Shown here in pieces: positions 7,364 to 15,626 of a stretch of 64,000 nucleotides of DNA (positions are counted from its first letter, which is position 1; the number at the start of each line of letters is the position of its first letter). The notes under the pieces are model-generated. The model was not told the DNA's origin, ran no database searches, and worked only from the letters and a program-made list of their open reading frames with translations. Made by a program: the position numbers and the translations under genes. The stretch comes from Phycisphaerales bacterium AB-hyl4. Its GTDB lineage: Bacteria > Planctomycetota > Phycisphaerae > Phycisphaerales > Phycisphaeraceae. The stretch spans positions 310,001 through 374,000 of the forward strand of contig JBGUBD010000002.1 of assembly GCA_041821185.1 (NCBI GenBank). The letters run 5' to 3'.

Positions 7364-9514
7364 TTATGCGGGGCACTGTTCAGCGCTGGACCCGACGGGT
7401 TGATCGGCCAGTGTGATCATCCGCGCGTCCAGCACGAGCAAGCCTTCAGCGTGCACCTTGATCGGGTTCAGATCCACCTCAGCGATGTAAGGATTGTCCA
7501 TCAGCAACTGCGAAACCTTCATCAGTGCTTCGCGGATGGCTTCGAGATCGACGGGTCTCGTACCTCGAGCGCCGGTCAGCAGTGGGAAGGCTGCGATCTC
7601 GCGGATCATCGCGTCTGTTTCGGTGTGATCGAGCGGGCAGACACGGAAGGCGACGTCCTTGAGCACTTCGACAAAGATACCGCCGAGGCCGAACATCACC
7701 ACCGGTCCGAACACCGGGTCGTTCAGGCCGCCGATGATGACCTCGACGCCATCAGTAACATCCATCCGGGTAACGAGAACACCCGCCAACTCGGCGGTTG
7801 GATCATATCGGCGTGCATTGGCAATGATGTCGTCGTACGCTTGCCTCACATCGTTCTCATTCCCGAGCGTCAGCTTGACACAGCCAGCGTCGGACTTATG
7901 CGAAATATCTTTCGAGATGATCTTCATCGCGACGGGGTAGCCAATGGTCTCGGCGTATCGCACCGCCTCGTCCGGCGTCTCGGCGATGCGCTCGTCAGGG
8001 TAAGGCAGGTCGTAGGCCCGCAGCAGTTGCTTCGCCTCGGGCTCAAGCAGTGAACCCCGCCGGGCCGATTCGCGGATAGCAGGGTCAATCTCGATAGCAG
8101 GTTGTTCATCCCGCTTCGCCAACCACGTTCCCTGCCTGGATTGATTTTCGTGCTGCTTCACCAGCGCAGCCATCGTGTTGACGGCATCGTGATGGCTGTA
8201 GAACAGCGGAACGTTGTGTTTCTGAAGAATGTCCACCAGTTCGCTGGGCTTGTACGAGGCGAAATAGGAGTAGATCAGAATCGGCTTGGAACTTCGGCCG
8301 ATCAGGTCGCACATGCGTTCGACATAAATCCGTTCTTTGTCCAACTCTTTTGGGCTGATATTGAAAAAACCTGCAAAGCCGCCGACGATGATTACGCCAT
8401 CAATCGAGGCATCATTGATGGCGGCCTCTGTCGCTTCGACCACGTTCTCCCAGCCGGCGAGATCGATCGGGTTGACGACCGAGCCGTTGGGCGGGATGAA
8501 TTGCTTGAGTCGATCCTGCGTGGCTTGCGACAGTTCCGGAACGACCAGCCCTTTCTGCACGCACGCGTCGCTGGTCAATGCGCAGTCGCCGCCGCCTTCG
8601 GAGATCACGCACACGCGATTGCCCGCGGCTGTCTTTTGCTGATTAAAAGCCATCAGCAGCGAGGTGAACTCGGCGATATCGTGCACTTGGATCGCGCCCG
8701 CCTGCTTCAGTGCAGCGCTGTAAATCGCATCATTGCCGGCGATCGACGCGGTGTGGCTGGCGACCACCTTTGCGCCGGCTTCCGTGCGCCCGCTCTTCAG
8801 TACCACAACGGGCTTGACCTTTGCCGCCTCGCGAACCTCCTCCACGAACTGCCTTCCGTCGCGTAGTCCCTCGATGTGGATCGCGATGCTTCGCGTGTGT
8901 GGATCGTCACGAAAGTATCGGACGAAGTCGTGAACCTCGACGTCCGCCTGGTTCCCGAGGCCGACGACGTAGCTGAATCCGAGCCCGCGTTCCGCACCGG
9001 GGAAGGTCAGCGAGGTGGTCAGGTTGCCGCTTTGCGTGATCAGGGCCGTGTGGCCGGGCTTGATGAAGCCGGACATCAGCGCATCGAGTTTCGCTGGTGC
9101 GCTGTAGTAGCCGAGCGTGTTCGGGCCGACGATGCGGATCCCGCGCGTTCTGGCTTTCTCAACCAGCGCAGTCTGCAGCGCGCCGCCATCTGCCCCGTCC
9201 TCGGCGAAGCCGGCGGTGATGATCACAATGCCCTTCACGCCTTTGGCGGTACAGTCTTCGACGGCAGCGCTGGTGAGCTTCTTAGGCACCATGATCAGCG
9301 CGACGTCGACCTCGCCGGGCACGTCCAGCACGCTGTCGTAGCATTTCAGGCCGAGGATCATGTCGGCGTTCGGGTTCACCAGATGCAGTTCGCCCTCGTA
9401 GCCGCAGCGTTGCGCGATCTCAACGAGCGGATAGCCGAAGCTGTCCGGGTTTCTCGAGATGCCGATGACTGCGACGGACCGCGGGTTTAACAGGGCATGC
9501 AGGTTATCTGCCAT
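7364..9514 (-). CDS. ADP-forming acyl-CoA synthetase (acetate-CoA ligase type)
   Basis: The 716-residue protein has the fused alpha-beta layout of NDP-forming acyl-CoA synthetases. An N-terminal CoA-binding Rossmann domain starts LLNPRSVAVIGIS. A succinyl-CoA-ligase-like middle domain contains the SHTASIAGND loop, whose His is the family's phosphorylation site. A C-terminal ATP-grasp domain (about residues 490-716) includes GYPVAMKIISKDISHKSDAG. It would interconvert an acyl-CoA plus ADP and phosphate with the free acid, CoA and ATP. In this operon that suggests CoA activation of the substrate or energy recovery from the product. The acyl group is unknown. GGAG precedes the ATG. Confidence 0.87.
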   Translation of the reverse strand: MADNLHALLNPRSVAVIGISRNPDSFGYPLVEIAQRCGYEGELHLVNPNADMILGLKCYDSVLDVPGEVDVALIMVPKKLTSAAVEDCTAKGVKGIVIITAGFAEDGADGGALQTALVEKARTRGIRIVGPNTLGYYSAPAKLDALMSGFIKPGHTALITQSGNLTTSLTFPGAERGLGFSYVVGLGNQADVEVHDFVRYFRDDPHTRSIAIHIEGLRDGRQFVEEVREAAKVKPVVVLKSGRTEAGAKVVASHTASIAGNDAIYSAALKQAGAIQVHDIAEFTSLLMAFNQQKTAAGNRVCVISEGGGDCALTSDACVQKGLVVPELSQATQDRLKQFIPPNGSVVNPIDLAGWENVVEATEAAINDASIDGVIIVGGFAGFFNISPKELDKERIYVERMCDLIGRSSKPILIYSYFASYKPSELVDILQKHNVPLFYSHHDAVNTMAALVKQHENQSRQGTWLAKRDEQPAIEIDPAIRESARRGSLLEPEAKQLLRAYDLPYPDERIAETPDEAVRYAETIGYPVAMKIISKDISHKSDAGCVKLTLGNENDVRQAYDDIIANARRYDPTAELAGVLVTRMDVTDGVEVIIGGLNDPVFGPVVMFGLGGIFVEVLKDVAFRVCPLDHTETDAMIREIAAFPLLTGARGTRPVDLEAIREALMKVSQLLMDNPYIAEVDLNPIKVHAEGLLVLDARMITLADQPVGSSAEQCPA

Positions 9515-9576
9515 GAGGGCACTCCGGTTGTGGGCTAGCTGGCTGTGTCATCGCGATGCTTACGGCATGCTGATTA

Positions 9577-9993
9577 TTAAGCTGGGGTGAAGCGGGGAAT
9601 GCTTATCGCCGGGGTGACGTCGTCGAACATCACCTTGACGGGCATATCAATGGTCACGGCCGCGGGTTCGACGCCGACGACGTTCGAAATCATCCGAATG
9701 CCCTCATCCAGATCGATAATCGCGTACACGTAGGGAACCTCTGACGCGAAGCTCTCGTGAGCCGCCTGATGAACGATCGTGTAGCTGTAGACCGTGCCGC
9801 GGCCGGCGGAAGGGATCCACTCCACATCCTTCGACAGGCATTGGTGACACATGAGCCGGGGGAAGTGCATTCGCTGCCCGCAGGCGCGGCACTGCTGAAA
9901 CACCAGTTCATGTCGCTTGGCCGCTTGCCAGAAAGGCTCCGTCTCAGGCAGCATTTCGGGCACGGGCTTTGTGTTTGGCTGGGCCATGTTCAT
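9577..9993 (-). CDS. DUF35 OB-fold zinc-ribbon protein (thiolase partner)
   Basis: The 138-residue protein has an N-terminal helix ending EPFWQAAKRHEL, then a rubredoxin-like zinc ribbon with two CxxC pairs (CRACG and CHQC), then an OB fold with GRGTVYSYTIVHQ. This is the DUF35/ChsH2-tail family. DUF35 proteins bind thiolase-fold partners and are required for HMG-CoA synthase complexes in archaea and for steroid side-chain aldolases in actinobacteria. It lies directly after the thiolase-fold gene, 22 bases away, which is the usual pairing. ATG codons at 9993 and 9987 and a GTG at 9996 compete; AAGGAT upstream suits 9993. Confidence 0.88.
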   Translation of the reverse strand: MNMAQPNTKPVPEMLPETEPFWQAAKRHELVFQQCRACGQRMHFPRLMCHQCLSKDVEWIPSAGRGTVYSYTIVHQAAHESFASEVPYVYAIIDLDEGIRMISNVVGVEPAAVTIDMPVKVMFDDVTPAISIPRFTPA

Positions 9994-10015
9994 CACGTCC
10001 GTGATCCTTTATTCC

Positions 10016-11200
10016 TTACGGCGTTTCGTTGCCCAGGATGATGGTGCATTCGTTGGCCATGGAACCACCGTTGCCGCTGGCCAGCCCGAACCGCGCGTCT
10101 TTTACCTGTAGATCGCCCGCCCGCCCCATTAACTGCCGCACCGCTTCGACGATGGGCATGAAGTGGCAGGCGCCATACGGCTGACCTCGTCCGAGTTGCC
10201 CGCCATCCGTGTTCACGGGAAACGAACCGGTATACGTCAGGTCGGTCTTCTCGATGTATTCAGCGCCCTGTCCCTTTTCGCAGCGGCCGATGTCTTCCAA
10301 TGCGATGACGACCGTAATCGTGTAGCAGTCGTACAACTGGGCGAAATCCATGTCGTTAATCGTCAGGCCCGCCATATCGAACGCCTTGCTGGTGGCCTGC
10401 TTGACGGGCGACGTGGTGAGCGACTGGTCTCGGCCGTAGGCGGGGTTCCACATGCCGCGGTCAATGCTCTGCCCGCCGCCGAGCAGGTACACGGGCGGCC
10501 GCTTCACATCTTTCGCCCGGTCGGCGGATGTGAGAATCAGTGCGGATGCCCCGGTGCATGGCATGACGATTTCAAACAGGCGAAGCGGATCGCAGATCAT
10601 CCGCGAATCAACCACTTCCTCTGCCGTGATCGGTTTCTTCAACAGGGCGTTGGGAAACTTTGCCGCATGATGGCGGGCGTTGACGACCACCTGCGCGATC
10701 TGTTCATCGGTCGCATTGAACTCGTGCTTGTATCGCTGCTTGATGAGCGCGTATGCGGAGTTGTCGGTCATCGGCCCGTAGATGGTGTCAAAGTCGCGTT
10801 CAAACGGTGTCGCGACTTCCGAACCGAACTCGAACATTCGCTTGGGATCCATCGTCGAACCGCCGACGAGCAGCACGGTGCTGCATAGCCCGGCGTCAAT
10901 CGCCGCGGCGGCATAAAGCATGCCCGCGGCACCAGACGCGCCGCCGAAGTAAAGGTTGTCGAGGAATGTCAGCCGAAGCTGCAGGTATTCGGCAAGATCC
11001 ATCGACCAGCTGACCTTCTGGTCCAGCGGCGGGATCGCGATCAGGCCGTCGATGGCATCCTTGCTGATGCCCGCGTCTTGGATCGCGAGGCGAGCTGCGT
11101 CGCATTGCTCGGTGTAGTTGGAGCGTGTACCCGAATCGCGGTACTTGACGAACTCGGTCTCGCCGTATCCGATGATCGCGCTGTGACCTCGTAAACTCAT
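10016..11200 (-). CDS. thiolase-fold protein lacking thiolase catalytic residues (Ltp2-like)
   Basis: The 394-residue protein has the SCP2-thiolase fold signature, including AQLYDCYTITVVIALED. Where active thiolases carry the nucleophilic Cys, this one reads YFGGASGAAG. Where they carry the GHPxG histidine it reads GGQLGRGQPYGA. Loss of both residues is typical of thiolase-fold aldolases and acyltransferase-like proteins that work with a DUF35 partner, such as Ltp2, which performs retro-aldol cleavage of a CoA thioester. Either role is an inference. The regulator gene upstream overlaps its ATG by four bases (ATGA), and the DUF35 gene follows. Confidence 0.85.
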   Translation of the reverse strand: MSLRGHSAIIGYGETEFVKYRDSGTRSNYTEQCDAARLAIQDAGISKDAIDGLIAIPPLDQKVSWSMDLAEYLQLRLTFLDNLYFGGASGAAGMLYAAAAIDAGLCSTVLLVGGSTMDPKRMFEFGSEVATPFERDFDTIYGPMTDNSAYALIKQRYKHEFNATDEQIAQVVVNARHHAAKFPNALLKKPITAEEVVDSRMICDPLRLFEIVMPCTGASALILTSADRAKDVKRPPVYLLGGGQSIDRGMWNPAYGRDQSLTTSPVKQATSKAFDMAGLTINDMDFAQLYDCYTITVVIALEDIGRCEKGQGAEYIEKTDLTYTGSFPVNTDGGQLGRGQPYGACHFMPIVEAVRQLMGRAGDLQVKDARFGLASGNGGSMANECTIILGNETP

Positions 11201-11979
11201 GGACGCTTTTCCCTCGCCTCGGATTGATTGTTTCGCTTCGCGGCCGCAGTCTTGTCTGGTTCGTTCTGGCGGCGGTGACGGACGATGCTTTCGAGCCGAA
11301 AGACATCTGGTCGATAGTGCGTCACGAACAACCCGCCAGCGCGTTGATTGGTCAGGTAGGCCGTGCAGGTTTCGCGCAACGCCGGTCGGCCACGGCGCAT
11401 CTGCAGCGACTGGGCCGTGGCGGTGGACGTCTGCACCGCCTCCACCGATTGGCGGACATATTCCAGTTCCACCTGCTGCACGTCTTGCCAGTGATTAAGG
11501 AAATCAACGTGGACCAGATCGTCCCGCGTGATGCGCGTGGCGACCGAGCCCTCCAGCCAGACCTCGTCGACCGCGACGGGATCGCCGCTGAGCAGGTCAA
11601 CGCGTTCGGCCCAGAGCACGCTTTGCCCCGCCTTGATGCTCATGGCCGTCGCAATCGCTGGCGGCGCATCGACCCAGCGCATCGTCTTGACGCGCCGTTC
11701 GAGCTCATCGAGGTACGGCCAAACGCTGTCGAAGTAACCGCCGTGCACCAGCGGAATGTGCCGCTGCGGCTGTGCCGCGACACGGGAACCGGAGCCACGC
11801 CGGCGTTGAATCAGGCCCTGATCCTGAAGGATGCGAAGCCCTTCACGCACCGTCACCCGCGATACGCCGAACTTCTCGCACAGCATCTGCTCGGTCGGCA
11901 ACTGCTGTCCGATGCCATATTCGCCGTGGAGAATCTGGCGGCGGATGACCTGGGCGACACGATGGCTCGCAACCTTCAT
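11197..11979 (-). CDS. GntR family transcriptional regulator with UTRA domain (HutC type)
   Basis: An N-terminal winged helix (residues 1-70) contains LPTEQMLCEKFGVSRVTVREGLRIL split over helix, turn and recognition helix, followed by a GSGSRV wing. A UTRA-like ligand domain then runs from about 85 to 235 with GDPVAVDEVWLEG. The start at 11979 (MKVASHRV) is preferred because the longer open frame would begin upstream of the predicted promoter. The last codons overlap the thiolase-fold gene, so regulator and pathway genes form one operon. A dyad TTGTCATACAA overlaps the predicted -35 box, suggesting autoregulation relieved by a pathway intermediate. The tail beyond residue 240 is basic and low complexity. 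Confidence 0.87.
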   Translation of the reverse strand: MKVASHRVAQVIRRQILHGEYGIGQQLPTEQMLCEKFGVSRVTVREGLRILQDQGLIQRRRGSGSRVAAQPQRHIPLVHGGYFDSVWPYLDELERRVKTMRWVDAPPAIATAMSIKAGQSVLWAERVDLLSGDPVAVDEVWLEGSVATRITRDDLVHVDFLNHWQDVQQVELEYVRQSVEAVQTSTATAQSLQMRRGRPALRETCTAYLTNQRAGGLFVTHYRPDVFRLESIVRHRRQNEPDKTAAAKRNNQSEAREKRP

Positions 11980-12021
11980 GGGGGCTCGCTGTTCCTCGGG
12001 GTGGCAGCTATTCTGCACTAA

Positions 12022-12050
12022 GGTATAACACATCATCGATTGTATGACAA
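12022..12050 (-). promoter_or_regulatory. predicted promoter with GntR-type operator
   Basis: On the minus strand, TTGTCA (12050-12045) and TATACC (12027-12022) are separated by exactly 17 bases. The -35 box sits inside the dyad TTGTCATACAA (12040-12050), which fits the TnGTnnnACnA pattern of GntR-family operators. It precedes the regulator and five pathway genes. Confidence 0.6.
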
Positions 12051-12126
12051 ATTATTCGGCCGAGCACGGGGCCAGGGTTGACGCAGTGGGCACTGAGGGC
12101 TCCCTTCTGCGGATCGCGGAGACTCG

Positions 12127-14571
12127 TCACCTGGTCGGTGGTCCGGAAGGATGCGCTTGCGAAGCCGAGGGTTTCGTCGCCCCTGCAACGGTGCGAATCA
12201 TCTCCACTAATGCGTCCCGATGGCCGGCCTTCGTGGTGTAGGCCACCGCGCCGGCATCCAGCATCGCGGCTGCGGTCTCCGGCTCTTCGTACATCGAGAG
12301 GCCAATGATGCACGTATCGGGCCGTTCAGCGATGATGGCGCGGGTTGCCTGGACGCCGTTGAGGATCGGCATGGAGTAGTCCATCAGGATGACGTCAGGC
12401 CGAAGGCGACGTGCCATCTTGACCGCCTCCTCGCCGTTGGCCGCTTCGCCGACGACTTCAATGGCGCTCTCGCCGGCGAGCATTGCCGAGAGGCCCTGCC
12501 GCATGACTGCGTGATCATCCGCCAGCATCAGGCGTATGGGGCCCGGCTGGCGATCGGGCCTCGCTGGTTCTGCCGCGGCGGGTGGGGAGGGTTGTCGCGG
12601 CGCAGCGCGGACCGCGTGGGCCAGTCCGCTCGATGGGGGGCCTTCGCCTTCGCCTTTGAGCTGTGCGGTTAGGGTGATGTGAGTCCCTTGGCCGGGCTTG
12701 CTCTGCATCTTGAAGGTTCCGCCGAGCAGTTCCAGCCGCTCGCGAATACTGAAGAGGCCGAAGCCGCCTGCCACGCGGCCAACGCTGTTGAACATCGACG
12801 CCGAGTCGAAGCCGCTGCCGTGATCTTCAACCGTCACCTGCAACTGTTGATCGTCATGCTGGGAAACGGTGACCTTAGCTTGCGAGACATCGGCATGTTT
12901 GGCGACATTAAAGAGCAGCTCTCGGACGGCTTGAAAGATCATCAGCCGTACGTCCTCGCGGTCGACGGCGATGTGGCCCTCCACTTTGAGGTTGACTGTC
13001 AGGCCGTGCGTTTCCTGCATCCACCGCGCCAGCCAGTCCAACCCTGCCGCGAGCCCCGCTTCGTGCAGAATCGGCGGCGATAATTCCACAGCCAGTGATC
13101 GCGAGACCTTGACCGATTCGTCCAGCAGCCTGTCGACCTCGTCCAGAGCCCGCTGCGGCTCCGGCGCCAGATGCTTGCCGATGCTTCCCAGGCCATACTT
13201 GGCGCCGACCAACAGCTGCTGGAGATGATCGTGAAGCACCTGAGCCAGCCGCCGACGTTCTCGCTGCTCGGTCATCGTCAGTTCCGAGGTGAGGTGGGCG
13301 AGCTGATCGGCCCGTTGTTTCAACTCGGCGGTGCGCTCCGCAACTCGGCGCTCCAACTCGTCGTGCGACTTGCGCAGGGCCTGTTCCTGCTGCTTGCGAT
13401 CGCTGATGTCCCGGATGGCGGCGAACCATCGGGTCTGCTTGTTCAGGATACGCGTCTGGCTATGGGTTTCCACGCTGATCCGCTTGCCGTCTTTGCGGAT
13501 TATTTCATGCTCGAAGGTGGCTTGGTGGGTCGATCGCATCGCCTGCACGATCCGATCGACCTGATCGGGGGGGATGAAATCCGTTAGCGAACGTCCGATC
13601 AACTCATCCAGATCGCAGCCGAGCATGTTCGCCAGTCGCTCGTTGGCGTCGCGGATCACCCCATCCTCGCTGATGGCGATACCTTCGGAGGTGGCGTCCG
13701 CCAAGGCCCGAAAATTCCCCTCGCTTTCGCGCAGCGCTGCGTGAAGTACGGCGTCCCACTCACCGTTCTTACTCGACGCCAGCCAAACCCCGACGAGCAT
13801 GTAAATCGCACCGAGGTACGTCGCCGAGCGGCCCAGCCAGCCCACGAGACCGCCGATGACCGGGGCGATCAGCACCGCAAACAGGCCCAGTGCAAAGAGA
13901 GCCATCGCCATGGCGTACCAGCGGCCGAACGTCCAGGTCCGTTGTCGGCTGATCGACCCGACGACCACTGCGGCGAAAGCGAACATGCCCACCGCCGTCC
14001 CCAGCACCGTCTGTCGCAGGGGCGTGGGGCCCGTCACCGGATCGATGAACAGCGGTGTCGCCTCCACCGCCGCCGCGTAGGACAGTGCCGCGACGATCAA
14101 TACCACGAGCGTGTACGCCGTGGTCACAACCATACGGGCATGACGTACGACGCGATTATCCCGGCCGAAGACAATCAGCACCATCAGGACGTGGCAGACG
14201 CCGGCGAACGCCATCCCCGTGTTGAAGACAGTCACCGCAAGGTTGACCTGCTGGAAGTGCACCGCCAGCCCCGACACCAGGCTGCTGACGCCGACTGTCA
14301 GCATGCCGCAGCCCAGCAGTAGCACGGACAGCGACCCGTTGCGACCGAAGCTGCGTGCCGCCAGGTAGGCGACGAACACGCTTGTCGCTGTGCGGAGGAT
14401 GAAGTTAAGGATCGCGACAAGGTAGGGGGGCTCGATCGCGCGCGGAGCGCCCCAAAACCACACCGCCGCGATCGCAATCGCGAACAGTGGGATGGGGATC
14501 CACGCAAACCTCAGGGGGCGTGCCTTGACGCCTGAGGCCGTGGGCACAGCCAAGTCTACCCTCTCAAACAT
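12127..14571 (-). CDS. membrane hybrid sensor histidine kinase (PAS, HisKA_3, HATPase, receiver)
   Basis: The 814-residue protein begins with about seven transmembrane helices (roughly residues 22-275). A PAS domain (about 288-400) and a coiled coil come next. The NarL-type dimerisation domain has its phospho-acceptor His in RRRLAQVLHDHLQQ. The ATPase domain shows ELLFNVAKHA, DHGSGFD and GGFGLFSIRER boxes. A proline-rich linker leads to a receiver (about 690-805) with acceptor Asp in VILMDYSMP and the conserved Lys in TTKAG. There is no DNA-binding output domain, so phosphate must pass to, or be held in, a protein without direct promoter contact. It is divergent from, and paralogous to, the kinase at 15627. 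Confidence 0.88.
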   Translation of the reverse strand: MFERVDLAVPTASGVKARPLRFAWIPIPLFAIAIAAVWFWGAPRAIEPPYLVAILNFILRTATSVFVAYLAARSFGRNGSLSVLLLGCGMLTVGVSSLVSGLAVHFQQVNLAVTVFNTGMAFAGVCHVLMVLIVFGRDNRVVRHARMVVTTAYTLVVLIVAALSYAAAVEATPLFIDPVTGPTPLRQTVLGTAVGMFAFAAVVVGSISRQRTWTFGRWYAMAMALFALGLFAVLIAPVIGGLVGWLGRSATYLGAIYMLVGVWLASSKNGEWDAVLHAALRESEGNFRALADATSEGIAISEDGVIRDANERLANMLGCDLDELIGRSLTDFIPPDQVDRIVQAMRSTHQATFEHEIIRKDGKRISVETHSQTRILNKQTRWFAAIRDISDRKQQEQALRKSHDELERRVAERTAELKQRADQLAHLTSELTMTEQRERRRLAQVLHDHLQQLLVGAKYGLGSIGKHLAPEPQRALDEVDRLLDESVKVSRSLAVELSPPILHEAGLAAGLDWLARWMQETHGLTVNLKVEGHIAVDREDVRLMIFQAVRELLFNVAKHADVSQAKVTVSQHDDQQLQVTVEDHGSGFDSASMFNSVGRVAGGFGLFSIRERLELLGGTFKMQSKPGQGTHITLTAQLKGEGEGPPSSGLAHAVRAAPRQPSPPAAAEPARPDRQPGPIRLMLADDHAVMRQGLSAMLAGESAIEVVGEAANGEEAVKMARRLRPDVILMDYSMPILNGVQATRAIIAERPDTCIIGLSMYEEPETAAAMLDAGAVAYTTKAGHRDALVEMIRTVAGATKPSASQAHPSGPPTR

Positions 14572-15064
14572 CGAGGCTTGGTCTCCTCCACGTGCTTCGC
14601 AGGGCTACTCGGCTGCCAGCGATGGCCGCTTCATGGTCGACCACGAGAGTTTGAAAGCGCAACAGCATGCCCTCCTCCCGGGTTCGACAATCTGAGGACA
14701 CGTATCATAGCACCCTTATCGCCTGCACGAACGGAAGCGGAAGAAGTTGAGGGGAGCGTCGAACTGGCCCAGCTTCGTCATGTCTCGGCCCGACCGTACG
14801 GCTGTCCGCCCACGGTCACATGCGGCAGGGGGGAGCAACAATCTGAAACCGCAGTGTGTCGAATCAACTCGCTTTCCATCAACCACATAAGTGGTCACAA
14901 GGCAATTCTGGAATACAATGCTTGCTCACAACAGGCGCACCGCGCCATGGACCCACCGCCTGACCGGGGGCGTAGCTTCGATCCCATGAGCAGGGTCCGC
15001 GCCCCGGTTGTACCCTTACAACAGTTGTCCCTCAGCAGACCACCATCAGACCCAGGAGGCTCCT
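14572..15064. other. divergent intergenic region between two signalling operons
   Basis: This 493-base gap separates the two oppositely directed kinase loci and must hold both promoters. On the plus strand, TACAAT at 14915-14920 is a possible -10 box. GGAGGAG lies just upstream of the minus-strand kinase ATG, and CCAGGAGGCTCCT just before the MetOD1 gene. I see no repeat, RNA gene or coding frame. Confidence 0.4.
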
Positions 15065-15613
15065 ATGCCTGATTCGACATCATCAACCAGCAGCACGGCC
15101 GTGTCATTGGAGGTGCTGGATGTACCTTTGGAACGCGATGTGTTTTTGCGCACGCTCCTGCGTCACCTCGCCGGCACGTTGCAGGACGTGATCGGCCTGG
15201 ACGATGCATCGGGCTTCGTCAGCGTGGTGGGGCAGGAGATGGGCGAGCAGATGGACCAGATGTACCGCAACGCGTTGGCGGTCGATCAATTGAGCGCGGA
15301 TCAGGTCGCCGCAGTGCTGGTGGATCTGAAGCGGCGTATCCAGGGTGATTTTTACATCATTGAACACGACGATGAAAAGATCGTGCTGGGCAATCGCGCA
15401 TGTCCGTTTGGCGACAAGGTCAAGGATCGGCCGGCGCTTTGCATGATGACGTCCAACGTGTTCGGCTCGATCACCGCAGAAAACCTGGGCTATGCCAAGG
15501 TACATTTGCAGGAAACCATCGCATCAGGCGACGACGGCTGCCGCATCGTTGTCTACCTGAAGCCAACGGATGAATCAGATAACGTGCATGGCCGCGTCTA
15601 CGTGAAATCATAA
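15065..15613 (+). CDS. methanogen output domain 1 (MetOD1)-like protein
   Basis: The 182-residue protein resembles the MetOD1 family: [18 protein letters not shown], then [14 protein letters not shown], then a Cys-containing [17 protein letters not shown] segment and [17 protein letters not shown]. The two Cys residues could bind metal or act as a redox switch, which is an inference. Such domains occur as signalling outputs or stand-alone proteins next to kinases. The ATG at 15065 follows AGGAGG at 15055-15060; an earlier in-frame ATG at 15008 lacks such a site. The gene ends 13 bases before the GTG start of the hybrid kinase, so the two are probably cotranscribed and functionally linked. Confidence 0.78.
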   Translation: MPDSTSSTSSTAVSLEVLDVPLERDVFLRTLLRHLAGTLQDVIGLDDASGFVSVVGQEMGEQMDQMYRNALAVDQLSADQVAAVLVDLKRRIQGDFYIIEHDDEKIVLGNRACPFGDKVKDRPALCMMTSNVFGSITAENLGYAKVHLQETIASGDDGCRIVVYLKPTDESDNVHGRVYVKS

Positions 15614-15626
15614 AGGGTGTCCAAGC

